In this document: positions 48,901-60,007 of the stretch, piece by piece | How positions within the stretch are numbered: the stretch's first letter is position 1 | How the letters are laid out: the number at the start of each line of letters is the position of its first letter | Assembly (NCBI GenBank): GCA_948567375.1 | Contig: OX419757.1 | Span: 51,088,001 to 51,152,000, forward strand | Source of the DNA: Lunularia cruciata | Lineage: Eukaryota; Streptophyta; Marchantiopsida; Lunulariales; Lunulariaceae | Reading direction: 5' to 3' | DNA length: 64,000 nt | Notes under the pieces: generated by a model | The model's database searches: none | Told to the model about the DNA's origin: nothing | Seen by the model: only the letters and a program-made list of their open reading frames with translations | Program-made: the position numbers and the translations under genes

Positions 48901-49274
48901 AAGGAGGCAATGCAAAGAAATCAAGGAAGGATCAACTCATGGAATCAGAAGAGGCAAGAGAAATTGCTATGGTTTGAGTGGAGCAAGCCCAAAGGAAATA
49001 GAAGGAAAGCTATGAAAAGAGGCAAGGCAAGAAGAAAGTGGAGCTCTTCAAAGAAGGTGATTGTGTAATGTTGTTTGATTCCATTTGATTCAAGAGAGTG
49101 CAAAAGAACTTTTTTGCTTTAGTACTTTAAACCTTTCATACTGGAGAAGGTATGGGGCAATTACACTAATGATCTCAAGGAGTTGGGAGAAAGACACTTT
49201 GATAGAATCAACCATCCAAACAAGAAGTCTAAACAAAAACCTCCATCTCATAAATCAATACCAAAATGACAATG
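48901..49274 (+). other. Element B region after integrase
   Basis: Basic, degenerate tail of pol; ends at the left LTR of element A. Confidence 0.5.
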
Positions 49275-49752
49275 TGTAATATTTCAAGGATATGAGACAC
49301 AAAGCTTCATCCCTCAATGCTCTTTTGCCCCAAAGGAGCACCTTGTCTTTATTATATAGCAAAGATGATCCACTCAAAGAGAGCTAACCTTGGATCAAAT
49401 ACATGGATTGGTGATATGTCAATCCTTTTCCTATTTAGTTGTTCAAACTTGTTTGACCAAAGGGAATATTTGGAGAATTTTCCTATAGAAAGCTCATAAT
49501 AGCCTTGGAAAGCTCTTGACAAGACAAACAAGAGGAGAAATTCCTTTATTTTCAAGGTCTGATTCATCCATTTAGGCCTTTGAAATTGACTTTGAAGTTT
49601 TTAATGTGTTTTTGACCTTTACCCTATAAGTGGAAGTACTTTTTTGGTAGCACCTCTATTTGATCTACCTAGACCATCAGATATAACATCTTTCAAGATA
49701 TTATCACACCAATTTCCACCTCCAGATAATATGTCTAGCTAATTGTATTACA
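49275..49752 (-). repeat. 3' LTR of minus-strand element A
   Basis: TGTAATATTTC...GTATTACA, homologous to 54838-55384 and, reversed, to 57012-57748. Next to it is the reverse of a purine tract (CCTCTTTCCTTTT), the expected polypurine tract. Confidence 0.85.
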
Positions 49753-49837
49753 AACCTCTTTCCTTTTAAGACAATGTTCTTGTTGCAAAGCTATTGCTCA
49801 AAAGATTGCACTAATGCTGATGCATTAGTCAAGTTAG

Positions 49838-51100
49838 CTACAAGCTCCCATGTTGCCTCATACAATGGGTTTTTTTCCAATGTACAAGATATTCATGAGT
49901 AGATGGTGGGATACCACAAATACATTTTTGGAGAATGCATTTGACTTCATATTCTTCCATGATGCCATCAATGAGTGTTGGACAAGGTCTAACTCCTTGC
50001 ATGGAAGGAAAATAGATCAGCCAAGGTGAAATCTTCATTGGATGGTCTTCATGTATGGTAGTAGTCTGAGGTGATAGACCATTGCACCAATTCAATGGAT
50101 GATGGGAAAAAGCCCAATAAAACAAGGTTTGAGCTTCCAAGGGCCAACTAACATGAGGTTGGTTATGAATAGCCACACTTGATCTCCAATGTTGCATTTC
50201 ATGTGCTTGCAATGTGCAACTACATATTGTTTTGTCAATTTTGGGCTATTTGCAACTTGTGCTTGGCATTCTCTAGACCTTGTTGGATTCTAGAAACAAA
50301 AGTGTTGATATCATTGACTTTTGTAGCCATTGGATGAACCTTCATGAATCTTGAAGGTGTGAAAGGGTGTTCTCCATGCATGAGGAAGCATGATATGACT
50401 TATGTAGATGCATTCACTAAATTTTTATAGGCAAATTCCACCAATGGAAGTAAGGCATCACACCTTTCTTGCTCCTCTAAGGTGAAGCCCTTAAACATAT
50501 CCTTGATAGTGCAATTGGCCCACTCTATTTTCCATCAACTTGTAAATGGTATGCCATGGACATGGCAAGTTTGGTTCTAAAGATGCCAAAGAATTTTTTC
50601 CATAACAAATTAGTGAATTGAGTGCTCGGATCGATGATAAGCACTCAAGATATGCCATGGTGAGAAAAGACCACCACTAAGTACAATTGAGCTAATTTTA
50701 AAGCAATCATGTCCTTGGTTGTAAGACAGTTATGAATCAGTTTGTTGAGTCAATCTACAAAGGCTACAATGGGATCAAAACCTAAGGTGATCTTGGGCAA
50801 CTCACAAACTACATCTGTGCTGACTTGCTCCCAATGTTGTGTAGAGATAAGGAGGGATTGAAGGAGTCCTACAAGAGACTAATTAGATGCTTTATTTTTT
50901 TGATAGAGTATGCAACTTCAAATATACTCCATCACATCATTGCTCATCTGGGGCCAATAGTAATGGCATATTATTGCATCTAAGGTCTTGTCCACTCCAA
51001 CATGACTTGCAATAGTAGAATCATGACAATCTGCTTAGATGGTAGTTCTTAGGTCTGGAGCATTTGTGATCCATAACTTTCCATCACTAAAGGTAAGTCC
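49838..51100 (-). pseudogene. Element A integrase and chromodomain remnant
   Basis: The chromodomain is legible at about 49850-49990: EVKCILQKCICGIPPSTHEY then LVHWKKTH, matching E-IL--R-------EYLVKWKG. Integrase core lies right of it in broken frames. The presence of a chromodomain puts family A in the chromovirus branch. Confidence 0.75.
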
Positions 51101-51860
51101 TTGGGTATTGGTTATGGCTTTTGGATGATTGAGATCCTATTGAGCTCCTCCTATATGTGGGTCAACCTTTGTAGCAATAAGAATCTAGGCCAAAATTTTG
51201 GGTTCATCTTGAAAATTATTACTAGATTGTTCACCATAGGTATTTGGGTAGATGCATCTACAAGTTGCTTCTTGCCTTCCACATACATGATCATCATGGT
51301 GAATTGTTGTCTCCACTTTGCCCAACAAATTTATTGGTAGGAAAAATCATTTTGTATTGCAAGGTAAACTAGAGTTGTGTGGTCTATCTCTACTATAAAT
51401 ACTTTTTTGCCAAGATAGTGCTTCTAATGCTTGGATGCAAGGACAATAGCCAACTCTTCTTGTTTGGTAGTGTGATAGTTACACTCTATTGGCAATAAAT
51501 TTCAAGAGAAATATGCAACTAGGTGTCATCCGTCATTCCATTCCTATTATAGGACTACTCTTATGGCAATGCTTGATGCATCTATAGCTACCTTGATTGG
51601 ATATTTTGGGTCATATTATTTCAAGATTGGTACATATAGTAATATATCTTTCAATTCTTGTGCATTTCCCCACATCTAGTTCTTTCTCTTGCCCAGTAGT
51701 GCCATTATGGGGTGTGTAACCTTGGAGAATAAATGACAATGATATCCTTGAGAATGATAATGATATTCTTCAAAAATCAATGATAGAATATAGTCAATTC
51801 TAAGGACTCTTGAGTTGAGTTTGATCTTTTAGAGCACCCTATTTTTTATTGATCTATTTT
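51101..51860 (-). pseudogene. Element A RNase H remnant
   Basis: Occupies the expected place between RT and integrase; sequence is badly decayed but matches by position the better-preserved RNase H at 60831-61116. Confidence 0.5.
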
Positions 51861-52580
51861 ATCTATTAACACTTGGATACCTTTTGCACTTACTCTATAC
51901 CCCAAGTAATCTACTTTAGAATTTGGTATACAACTATCATAGAAATTGGAGGACTTCTTATAGATGTTGCTTTTGCTCCTTCACTATCTTGCTATAGACT
52001 AAGATGTCATCAAGGAAATGATAACAGACTTATCCAAATATGGATGAAATATGCCATCATCAAACTCATGGAGGTGGCTAGTGCATTGGTGAGGTCAAAT
52101 AGCATCACTAGGTACTCAAAGTAGCCATACCTTGTTTGAAAGATAATTTTGTATATATATTCCTTTGTGATCCTAATTTGGTTATAATTGCTCCATAGAT
52201 CAAGTTTAGTAAAATGTTTCACTCCATTGAGTTGAGCAAACCAATCATCCATGCAAAAAATGATAATGAATATTTTTTTTATTTTTTGTTGATTTAGACC
52301 TTGGTAGTCAATGCACATACACATTGTATCATACTTCTTCTTCACAAACAAAATAGGATACTTTGGGTTTGGATAAACTCCTTTTGTAACATATCCTTGA
52401 TTTGAGCCTTGCACTCCTCCAACTCATGAGGTGATAATAGATATGAGGCCTTACAAGCAGGTGTCTTCCCAAGAAATATCTTGATTTTATGATCTACTCT
52501 CCTTTTGAATGTTAATCCTAAGGGTAAATCATCAAGAAAGACATCTTGAAACTCGTTCCCCCCATCTTTCAATTTCTCAA
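51861..52580 (-). pseudogene. Element A reverse transcriptase remnant
   Basis: Frames 52342-52572 and 52010-52414 give [82 protein letters not shown] and YGYFEYLVML. The same motifs occur almost unchanged at 60008-60520. The catalytic region left of 52020 is frameshifted. Confidence 0.8.
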
Positions 52581-52753
52581 TAGTTTCTCTTTTAAGTTGT
52601 GCACTCTAGATTTCTCTTATTAGATCCATGAAACATCTATTTTTCTTATTAGATAGTTGATGTCCCTTTGACATAGAGGAGTAGTTCTTGCCTTTGTCAT
52701 CTTTTTCTATCTCTAATGATCTTCCATTGCTAATTCTCACTATTTTCTTTTCT

Positions 52754-53128
52754 TCAATCTACCATGGAGTTGTAGTGCTCTATCCATAATATGCTTAAGA
52801 TTACATTGTAATAAGCTAACCATATCACTTGCCACTCAATTTCTTCCTGATTTTCTCTTATAGAGAGTGCAAAATTTCTAGGTAATGACTCAATCCTGTT
52901 TGTTTGACCATTATGTAACTCTACTTCTTCATTATCATCCTTCTCTATTTTCATTTCCAACCTTATTGCAATAGAGCAAGACAAGAAAATCTCTTTTTCT
53001 CCAAGGTCTATCAATACTCTCACTTGATTACCTTCTAGGACTCCATTTATAACAATTAATTGTGTGTTTGTCTTCCTCAACCTTTGTGCCCTTGTCATCT
53101 TCCTCTCCCAGCTTTTACTCTTCTTCAT
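52754..53128 (-). pseudogene. Element A aspartic protease
   Basis: An open frame with VINGVLEGNQVRVLIDLGEK, RLEMKIEKDDNEEVELHNGQ and WIEHYN. The active-site triad reads D-L-G instead of D-S-G or D-T-G, exactly as in the plus-strand copy at 59535. Confidence 0.8.
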
Positions 53129-53199
53129 TAAGCTAACAAGGCCATGAGGTACATTTAATGGTAATCTTTGTTTTCCAATGTGATTTTAGCATCCTCCTC

Positions 53200-54240
53200 T
53201 TTGATTCATCTCTCCAAGTTGTTCAAATGTTGCTTGCATGGAAGCCAAGGGCCTCTAAGAAGGTGAGCGTGATAATTGATGGCTATGTGCCCAACTCGGC
53301 CACAATTGTAACAAAATCAATTGTTTGCTTGATCTCTTGCTCCTCATGGGACTCCATTTCTCCTTTCTTGAACCTGTCTCCATTCTCCTTGGAGCGGTCG
53401 TGCTTCTTGGTCTTGGAAAAGAATGTTGCCCAATTCCATAGGAATTTGTCTAGCAAAGTGTAGTGTTTCAATCCTATAGTGTTGTGTTGGGACTAATCCT
53501 TCATCTCCTCCAAGCACTCCTACAATTTTTTGAGCACATGCAATGGCTTCAAACCTGATGCAAAGATTTTGTACCATTACCTCTTTGCAAATTTTCTCTT
53601 TAAACCCTCATTTGAAATTATCAAGAGCTTTTCTTGGACTCATATCAATTATTATGACCTATAGATCAAGAAATGTCTCCATGTATTATTTTATATTGTT
53701 CTTTTGCTTCAACCTTCTTATTTGAGTTTGAGCCATCTGCATAAAATTCACAGATTGGAAATTCTTCAATAGCTCTTTGTGCATTGCAATCCAAGTGATC
53801 TCTCTTCCTTCTTCCAACATTAATTGTTCCTAAGCATCATGTCATATGAGGACTTTATTGGTCAAGTACTCACATGCAAACATACCTATGCAATGATTAG
53901 TGATCTCAGTTGTGAATAATCAAAAGTATCAATTCATTCTTGAGATCCAGTTTTCCATTGCTCTCATGGAACATGTTTTTTGTAAGGCTTGATGTTTGCA
54001 CATCTTCTTCATCTCTAATAAAAATGTGAGTTTTTTATTGATTGGGGTTAGTGTTATCAGCATGAGTGACTCTCCATTTACTTTAGCCATTGTTATTTTT
54101 GCGATGATTCCACTTCTTGCATTACATGATCATTCCTAAAGGTATGTACTTGACATTGTAATGGTTCCATTGTAATCTTGATCTCCCAAAACTTGTTCAA
54201 CATCCCTTGCATTGTTTGCATCAGATCTTGCAATTTCCGC
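53200..54240 (-). pseudogene. Element A gag remnant with CCHC knuckle
   Basis: The knuckle reads CYNCGRVGHIAINY at about 53275-53320, with Tyr for the last Cys. Upstream come RFEAIACAQKIVG and VQERRNG pieces equivalent to gag at 59030-59200. Confidence 0.75.
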
Positions 54241-54800
54241 TCCATGATTCATACACAAGGAAAATACTCAAATGCTACTTCCTATGCCAATAAAGGGTTA
54301 ATATGATCATTCAGGAGGAATTACTATTGGGACCTCAAAAGCTATCACTTGTTGATAATATTCTTCACCAAAATTGTGTACTATGAAATCCCTAAATATC
54401 ACTTTGGTCTAACTACATAACAAATTTCTATTTGAGTGTTGAAAGGGAGAGGATTTGGTATATTCATATCCATTGCATCATAATAGAATATAAATTGTCA
54501 AATCCCATTGTCTATCATATATCACCATATGTAGAATCATTAGGTTTGGCAAATTTATTACTAGGTCCATGAACTCTGCTCCAAATGGTAAATGAGATAT
54601 ACTCTCACTTACTCAAGCTAGATGTACATAATCTAGATGTGGAATGGATTCAAGAACAAAAAGCTAGGTGCAAGAAATTATCCTATAAGAGCATCCATCC
54701 TATCCTCTCTTTAAAACATCCCAAATCTATTGATAACAATAATTTTTGTCCTTTCAAAATTACTCACTCTCAATAGCCAATGTTCTCCAAGATGAGTGAT
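54241..54800 (-). pseudogene. Small ORF upstream of gag in element A
   Basis: Reverse strand sequence around 54330-54530 matches the small upstream ORF at 57888-58318, including the NPLPFNTQ equivalent. It lies between primer site and gag, shifted and stopped. Confidence 0.6.
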
Positions 54801-54837
54801 CCACTTAGTTGGATTAAAACATCTGCTCTAATACCAT

Positions 54838-55384
54838 TTTAATATTCCAAGAACAAGAGAAATCCCCAAGAGAATAAACACAAGGTTTCATCCCTCAATA
54901 CTATGATGCTCCAAAAGAACACCTTGTCTTTATTATATTGCAAGAGGATTCATTCAAAGAGAGCTACATCCTTGGATTACATACATGGGTTGTTGACATA
55001 TCAGTGATTTTAAGTCTTAGATTAACCCATGGATTGGTGACATGTTGATCCTTGTCCTATTTGGTTGGTCAACCGAGTTAGAACAAAGGAAGTCTTTGGG
55101 GAATCTTCTTGTATGAAGCTGAAAAAAACATGGGTAAGGTATCATTAAAAAGCTCCCAATGTGACAAACAAGGAGTGTTCATTGATTTTTCAAGGCCTAA
55201 TTCATGCATTTAGACTTTTGAAATTGACTTTAAAGTTTTTAAGGTGTTTTCAACCTTTGCTCTATTAGTGAAAGTACTCTTTTGGTGGCACCTCTATCTG
55301 ATCTCCATCATGTATAACATCCCTTAAGATATTACCAAGCCAATATTTCACCTCTAGATAATATATTTAGCTAATGGTATTACA
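54838..55384 (-). repeat. 5' LTR of minus-strand element A
   Basis: Runs from TTTAATATTCC (worn TGTAATACTCC) to GGTATTACA. The primer-binding site reversed, GCTCTAATACCA, lies just outside at 54825-54836. Confidence 0.8.
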
Positions 55385-55495
55385 CTCTATTATTATTTGG
55401 CATTTGATATAATAAGAGTGTTTATCTACTCCTAAGCTACCAAGATCACCAAGGATGGGATCAATTTGCCTCCCAAGCTAAAGCTACATGTGTAT
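55385..55495 (+). other. Short segment between element A and inverted B LTR
   Basis: On the plus strand one frame reads TKITKDGINLPPKLKLHVY. It may be a scrap of a retrotransposon interior; its owner is not clear. Confidence 0.35.
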
Positions 55496-55928
55496 TGTGA
55501 ACCACCCTGTCTCTCACTTAGGAAGAACCTATGATAGTTATTAAGGTAATGCACCATGGACTTAGAAGGCAAGGAACCCCAACTCTATCATATTTCTCCA
55601 AGACTAGAACTCCAAGACTCAAGAAATTATTCACTAAAGAACTCAATGAGAGAGAAATAATTGCAAATGAAAGGATGATGAGTACTTCCTTACCCCTAGC
55701 TTATATACTTATGAAAAACTTATACAACAGAGTGACTCATTACTAAAATAATCCAATTTACTAGGCTAAAAGTCAAATAAAGTTTTAAAATATAAAGAAT
55801 ATCCAAGCACATGAGAATAATCCCATGGGTAGTTGGTCTTATCCTCATACCAACTTAGTCAAGGATTCTTTCAATAAGCTATCCTTGGACTATAGGAAAG
55901 GACTTCACTAGCAAAGCTTGTGGTTCCA

Positions 55929-56628
55929 TGTAATACCAAAAGCTAGACATATTATCTAGAGGTGGAAATTGGCTTGGTAACATCTAGAAGGATGTTATGC
56001 ATGATGGGCTGGGTAGTTTAGATAGAGATGTCACCAAAAGAGGACTTCTACTAATAGGATAGGAGCCAAAAATAGCCTTGAAATTTTAGAGCCAATTTTG
56101 GAGGCTTGAACAGATGAATTAGGCTTCAAAAATGTACAAATTCATCACCTATGGAGGATAGGTTGGCCTTTCCTCCCCCTAGGTTTGTCTCATTGAGATT
56201 TTTCCAATGAACCTTACCCATGCAGTTTGGAGATTCCTACATGAATTCCCGAAATATTCCCTTTGGTCAAAGATGGTTTGACCAACCAAAGAGAATCAGA
56301 ACCGACATGTCACCCATGCATGCAACCAATCTAAGGGCAGAGCTTGCTTACAGGTCACCAATCCATGTATTTGATCCAAGAGTAGAGCTTCTTTTGGAGG
56401 AGTCCTCTTTGCTATCTAATACAGTCAAGGTGCTCCTTCGGGGCATCAGAGGTTGAGTGTGAAATTATGTGTTTTTTCTCAAGGTGCTTCTTCAGGGCAT
56501 CAGAGGTTGAGTGTGAAATTATGTGTTTTTTCTCAAGGTGCTCCTTTGGGGCATCAGAGGTTGAGTGTGAAATTATTTGTTTTTTCTTTTATGTTTCTCT
56601 TCAAGTCTCCTATCCTTGGAAGATTATA
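55929..56628 (+). mobile_element. Family A solo LTR inside the B LTR
   Basis: Starts TGTAATACCAAAAGCTAGAC and ends CTTGGAAGATTATA, matching 57012-57748 end to end, though without the 160-bp duplication. The flanks TTCCA and GCCCA look like a worn 5-bp duplication, and the B LTR reads on across it (TTGTGGTTCCA / CCAAGAGCTCTC). Confidence 0.8.
56426..56587 (+). repeat. 54-bp unit, three tandem copies, in the solo LTR
   Basis: Units at 56426, 56480 and 56534, each beginning CAAGGTGCT and containing GGGCATCAGAGGTTGAGTGT. Other A LTRs have one copy (for example near 57670). Confidence 0.95.
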
Positions 56629-56877
56629 GCCCAAGAGCTCTCAACTCTTTCCTCAAAGTCAAACAACTAAGAAAAAAACCAAGTCAATACACTAGAAGAC
56701 AAAATAGTAGTGCTGACTCTTCTCCCTTCCTTTAGAATAGGGTTACTTTTATTTTAGCTAGGACTAACTCTAGCTAATCATGACTAATGTAGAAGCTTAT
56801 CTAAACTCCATATAGATAATATTTCTCCACTACTTGCAATACCAAACTTAATATCCCTATAGAGAATACATGCATCA

Positions 56878-57011
56878 ATTGGTGTTATAATATAGGTATC
56901 AATCAACCAATCACTATGATAAAAGTGAGGGTGGACCAATTTGCTAGGGTACCAATCTATGAACTAAAAATTTGGAGTTTAAACCCTACTATGCACATTC
57001 TAGAAAGGTGG
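56878..57011. other. Flank between the B LTR and element A
   Basis: Short unassigned stretch; no coding signal. Confidence 0.4.
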
Positions 57012-57748
57012 TGTAATACCAAGGGTTAGCCATATGATCTAGATGTGAAATTCAGTTTGGTAACATCTAGAATGATGTTATACATGATGGTCAAAATAGA
57101 TCAGATAGAAGTATCACCAAAAGAGTACTTCTACTAATAAGGCAGAAACCAAAATAGACTTAACCTTAGAACCAATAGCTAGACATATGATTTAAAGGTG
57201 AGAATTGGTTTGGTAACATCTGGAAGGATGTTACACATGATGGACTAAACAGATCAGAAAGAGGTATCACCAAAAGGGGACTTCTACTAATAGAGTAGGA
57301 ATCTAAATATGCCTGAAATCTTTGAATGCAATTTCAGGGCCTAAACAGATGAATTAGGCCTCAAAAATGTGCAGATTCCCCCCCCCCAATCGAGGAAAGG
57401 CTGGCCTTCCCTCCCCTCTGCTTTGTCTTGTCAAGAGCTTTCCAATGGTACCTTACTCATGCGATTCTGAGATTCCTACAGGAAGATTCCCTAAAAGATT
57501 CCCTCCGGTCAAAGCTTGTTTGACCAACTAGATAGGACCTAGACCAGACAGGTCACCCATCCAAGTAAGTAATCCAAGGGTGGAGCTTGCTGACATGTCA
57601 CCTATCTGTGTCCCTAATCCTATGGTGGAGATTCCTTGGAGGAGATCCTCTTTGTCTATATAATAAAGAGAAGGTGCTCCCTTGGAGCATCGAATGTTTG
57701 AGTGTGCAATCTGTGTTTTCTTTCTTCTCTTGTCCTCGGAGTATTACA
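57012..57748 (+). repeat. 5' LTR of plus-strand element A
   Basis: 737 bases with TGTAATACC...GGAGTATTACA, so 8-base imperfect inverted ends. A roughly 160-bp segment is directly repeated inside (57012-57160 and 57175-57330, both with GGTAACATCT-GAA-GATGTTA and CACCAAAAG). A run of ten C lies at about 57378. Confidence 0.9.
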
Positions 57749-57749
57749 A

Positions 57750-57761
57750 TGGTATCAGAGC
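57750..57761 (+). promoter_or_regulatory. Primer-binding site, initiator tRNA-Met type
   Basis: TGGTATCAGAGC begins two bases after the LTR end, the sequence complementary to the 3' end of plant initiator methionine tRNA that primes minus-strand synthesis. Confidence 0.9.
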
Positions 57762-57887
57762 GAGTGTTCTAGTCCAAGAGAGTGGATCACCCCTCTTGGA
57801 ATAGCACAAACTACTGAAACTGAGTAATTTGAGGTGGAGAACATAGAGTAATCGCTAGACTTAAGAAGGACTTTAGAGAGCGGAAGG

Positions 57888-58318
57888 GATGGATGCGCCG
57901 GGGGGACAATTTCCCGCACCTAGCTTTCCATTCTCAAACCCATTCCACATCAAGGTTATGAACATCCAGCGTGAGTAGATGAGAGTATCGCTAGTTTATC
58001 ACTTTGGTGCGGAATTCATGGACAGAGTGATGAACTCACCAAACCCAATGATTCTACCTGTGGTGATATATGACAGAGAGTGGGATTTGACGATATACAT
58101 TCTTTTATGATAATATGGATATGAATGTCCCAAATCCTCTCCCTTTCAACACTCAAGTAGAAATCCGTTATGTAGTGAGGCCGAAAGTGATGTTTAGAGA
58201 TTTTGTGTTTAGGAATTTTGGTGAGGAGTATTATCAACGAGTGATAGCTTCTGAGGTCCCAATGGTAGTTCTGATAGTTTGTGCGCCTTCCAGAGTGATT
58301 ATATTGACTCTGTATTGA
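57888..58318 (+). pseudogene. Small ORF upstream of gag in element A (about 145 codons)
   Basis: It starts ATG at 57888 (MDAPGGQFPAPSFPFSN), has a TAG after about 30 codons, and shifts frame near 58110 into MDMNVPNPLPFNTQVEIRYV and FRNFGEEYYQRVIA, ending at 58318. It is not gag and I do not recognise it. The same region is present in the minus-strand copy, so it belongs to the family. Confidence 0.6.
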
Positions 58319-58351
58319 AGTAGACGTTAGCAATTGGGGGTTGCATGAACC

Positions 58352-59330
58352 ATGGATCCGCAATTGCAAGAGCTGGTGCAAGGAATGCAAGGGATGTTGA
58401 ATGAATTTTGAGAGATTAAGATGACCATGGAGACATTACAAAGTCAAGTGCAAATCCTCAAGAACGATCAAGCCATGCAAGAAGAAGAGCCGTCTCAAAA
58501 CCCAGTACTTGCGACTGAAGTACTTGGAGAGGCACCCGTGCCTACGAACCCTATCAACGATGAAGCCACATTGCTACTCCGGATGAAGAAGACCTACAAC
58601 ATCGAGCCTTACAAGGGGCAGCGTACGATGGGAGTAGTGGAAAATTGGATCTCAAGAATGAATCGATATTTTTGATTGTTCTCAACAGAGATACAGAGCA
58701 TGTTGCAGGTGTGTTTGCATGTGAGTACTTGACCGATAAAGCCCTCACATGGTATGATGTTTGGGAACAATCAATGTTGGTAGAGAGAAGGGAGGTCACA
58801 TGGACAGCAATGCAAGAAGGACTGCTGAAGAATTTCCAATCGGTGGATTCTGTGCAGATTGCTCGAACCCGACTATGGGAATTGAGACAAAAGAATAGTG
58901 TACAAGAGTATGTGGAGGCATTTCCGGATCTACAAGTTGCAATTACCAACATGAGTCCAGTAGAGGCTCTCGACAATTTCAAACAAGGGTTGAAAGAGCG
59001 GATTCGCCAAGCAGTCATGGTGCAAAACCCTCGTACGGTATTTGAAGCTATTGCTTGTGCGCAGAGAATAGCAGGAGCATTAGGTGGAGGTGAAGGAGTA
59101 GTTCCACCTCAACATTATCAGGCAGAAATGCCACACATGGGTGGATCAATACCAATGGAATTGGGCAACCTTTGATTCTGGGATCAAAGAGCACGGCCGC
59201 TTCAAGGGGAGCGGGGACGGGTAGGAGAACGAAGAGATGGAGTCCCATGAGGAGAAGGGACTCAAGGAGAACAACGCTGTTGTTACAATTGTGGCCGTAT
59301 TGGGCACATATCTAACAATTGTTGCACTCG
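58352..59330 (+). pseudogene. Element A gag with CCHC knuckle
   Basis: Starts at ATG 58352 (MDPQLQELVQGMQGMLNEF), TGA at about 58409, open to 58675, then shifts to the frame 58645-59175 with ACEYLTDKALTWYDVWEQS, LWELRQKNSVQEYVEAF and DNFKQGLKERIRQAV, the retrotransposon capsid core. An intact knuckle, CYNCGRIGHISNNC, lies at 59281-59322 after a second shift. Makes the particle protein; not intact. Confidence 0.8.
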
Positions 59331-59534
59331 TTTCCCTAGAGGCCCTTGGCCTTCGTACAGGCGATCTTTGAACAACATGGAGAGGCACATTGAAGAGGAG
59401 GAAGTGGAAACCACTTTGGAAAACAAAGATCGCTAGTAAATGTACCTCGTGGCCTTACTGGCTCAATAAGGAAGCAAAGAAGCGAGGGAAGGAAGAAGAA
59501 TAATGCGCAAAGATCCCGAAAGGCAACCTCACAA

Positions 59535-59915
59535 TTGAGTGTCGTGAATGGAATCCTAGAAGGTAATCAAGTGAGAGTATTAATAGATCTGGGAGCAACA
59601 GAGACATTCTTGTCTCGCTCTATTGCAATAAGCTTGGGAATGGATCTAGAGAGAGATGGAAGTGAAGAAGTAGAGTTACCAAATGGGCAAACAGAGAGGA
59701 TTGAATCATTACCTAGACAAGTAACCCTCTCTGTAGGAGAATATCAAGAAGCAATTGAGTGGCGAGTGATACAATTAGCCCGTTATGATGCAATTTTAGG
59801 CATGCCATGGATGGAGCAATACAACCCAATGGTGGATTGGAGGAAGAAAGTAGTGAGAACCCACCAATGGTCAATCATTGGGGTTAAAGAAAAATCACAC
59901 AGGACAACCCTGTAG
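59535..59915 (+). pseudogene. Element A aspartic protease
   Basis: An open frame of 126 codons, part of pol. VVNGILEGNQVRVLIDLGAT holds the active-site region with D-L-G-A where D-S-G-A is expected. LARYDAILGMPWMEQYNPMV follows, the conserved D-ILGM-WL----P-ID segment. Processing of the polyprotein would be its role; the Leu substitution probably abolishes it, yet it is shared with the other copy. Confidence 0.8.
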
Positions 59916-60007
59916 GGACGACAACTATCTATAAGACCGATAGATGTTTTATGGGTCTAATAAGAGAAGTCTAGAGTGCACAACTCGCTGGACAAATTCT
60001 TGAGAAA

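Larger units (their letters stand above)
37348..49274 (+). mobile_element. Gypsy element B (Athila/Tat-like), decayed, plus strand
   Basis: The 5' LTR spans 37348-39756 with unit C copy 2 inside it. The leader at 39760 (TTGGTTCTGTTGTTGGGA) resembles the TTGGCGCCGTTGCCGGGGA primer-site leader of Athila/Tat elements. A long untranslated leader holds insertion E1 (41047-44261); then gag, protease, RT, RNase H and integrase follow in order. No same-strand 3' LTR is present: element A (49275-55384) starts where it should continue. Confidence 0.8.
49275..55384 (-). mobile_element. Chromovirus A, minus-strand copy
   Basis: LTRs at 49275-49752 and 54838-55384 in minus orientation, with a primer-binding site (reverse of TGGTATTAGAGC) at 54825-54836. 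Internal order from right to left: small upstream ORF, gag, protease, RT, RNase H, integrase, chromodomain. All parts are frameshifted and about as long as expected. The flanks CAATG and CTCTA do not match, so the target duplication is lost or an end is rearranged. Confidence 0.85.
55496..56877 (-). repeat. Family B LTR, inverted, probable solo LTR, interrupted
   Basis: Reverse complement of the element B 5' LTR (37348-39756 without unit C). It runs from TGTGAACCACC to TGCATCA and is split by a family A solo LTR at 55929-56628. No primer site of the B type lies next to its U5 end, so it is probably solo. No clear target duplication. Confidence 0.75.
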
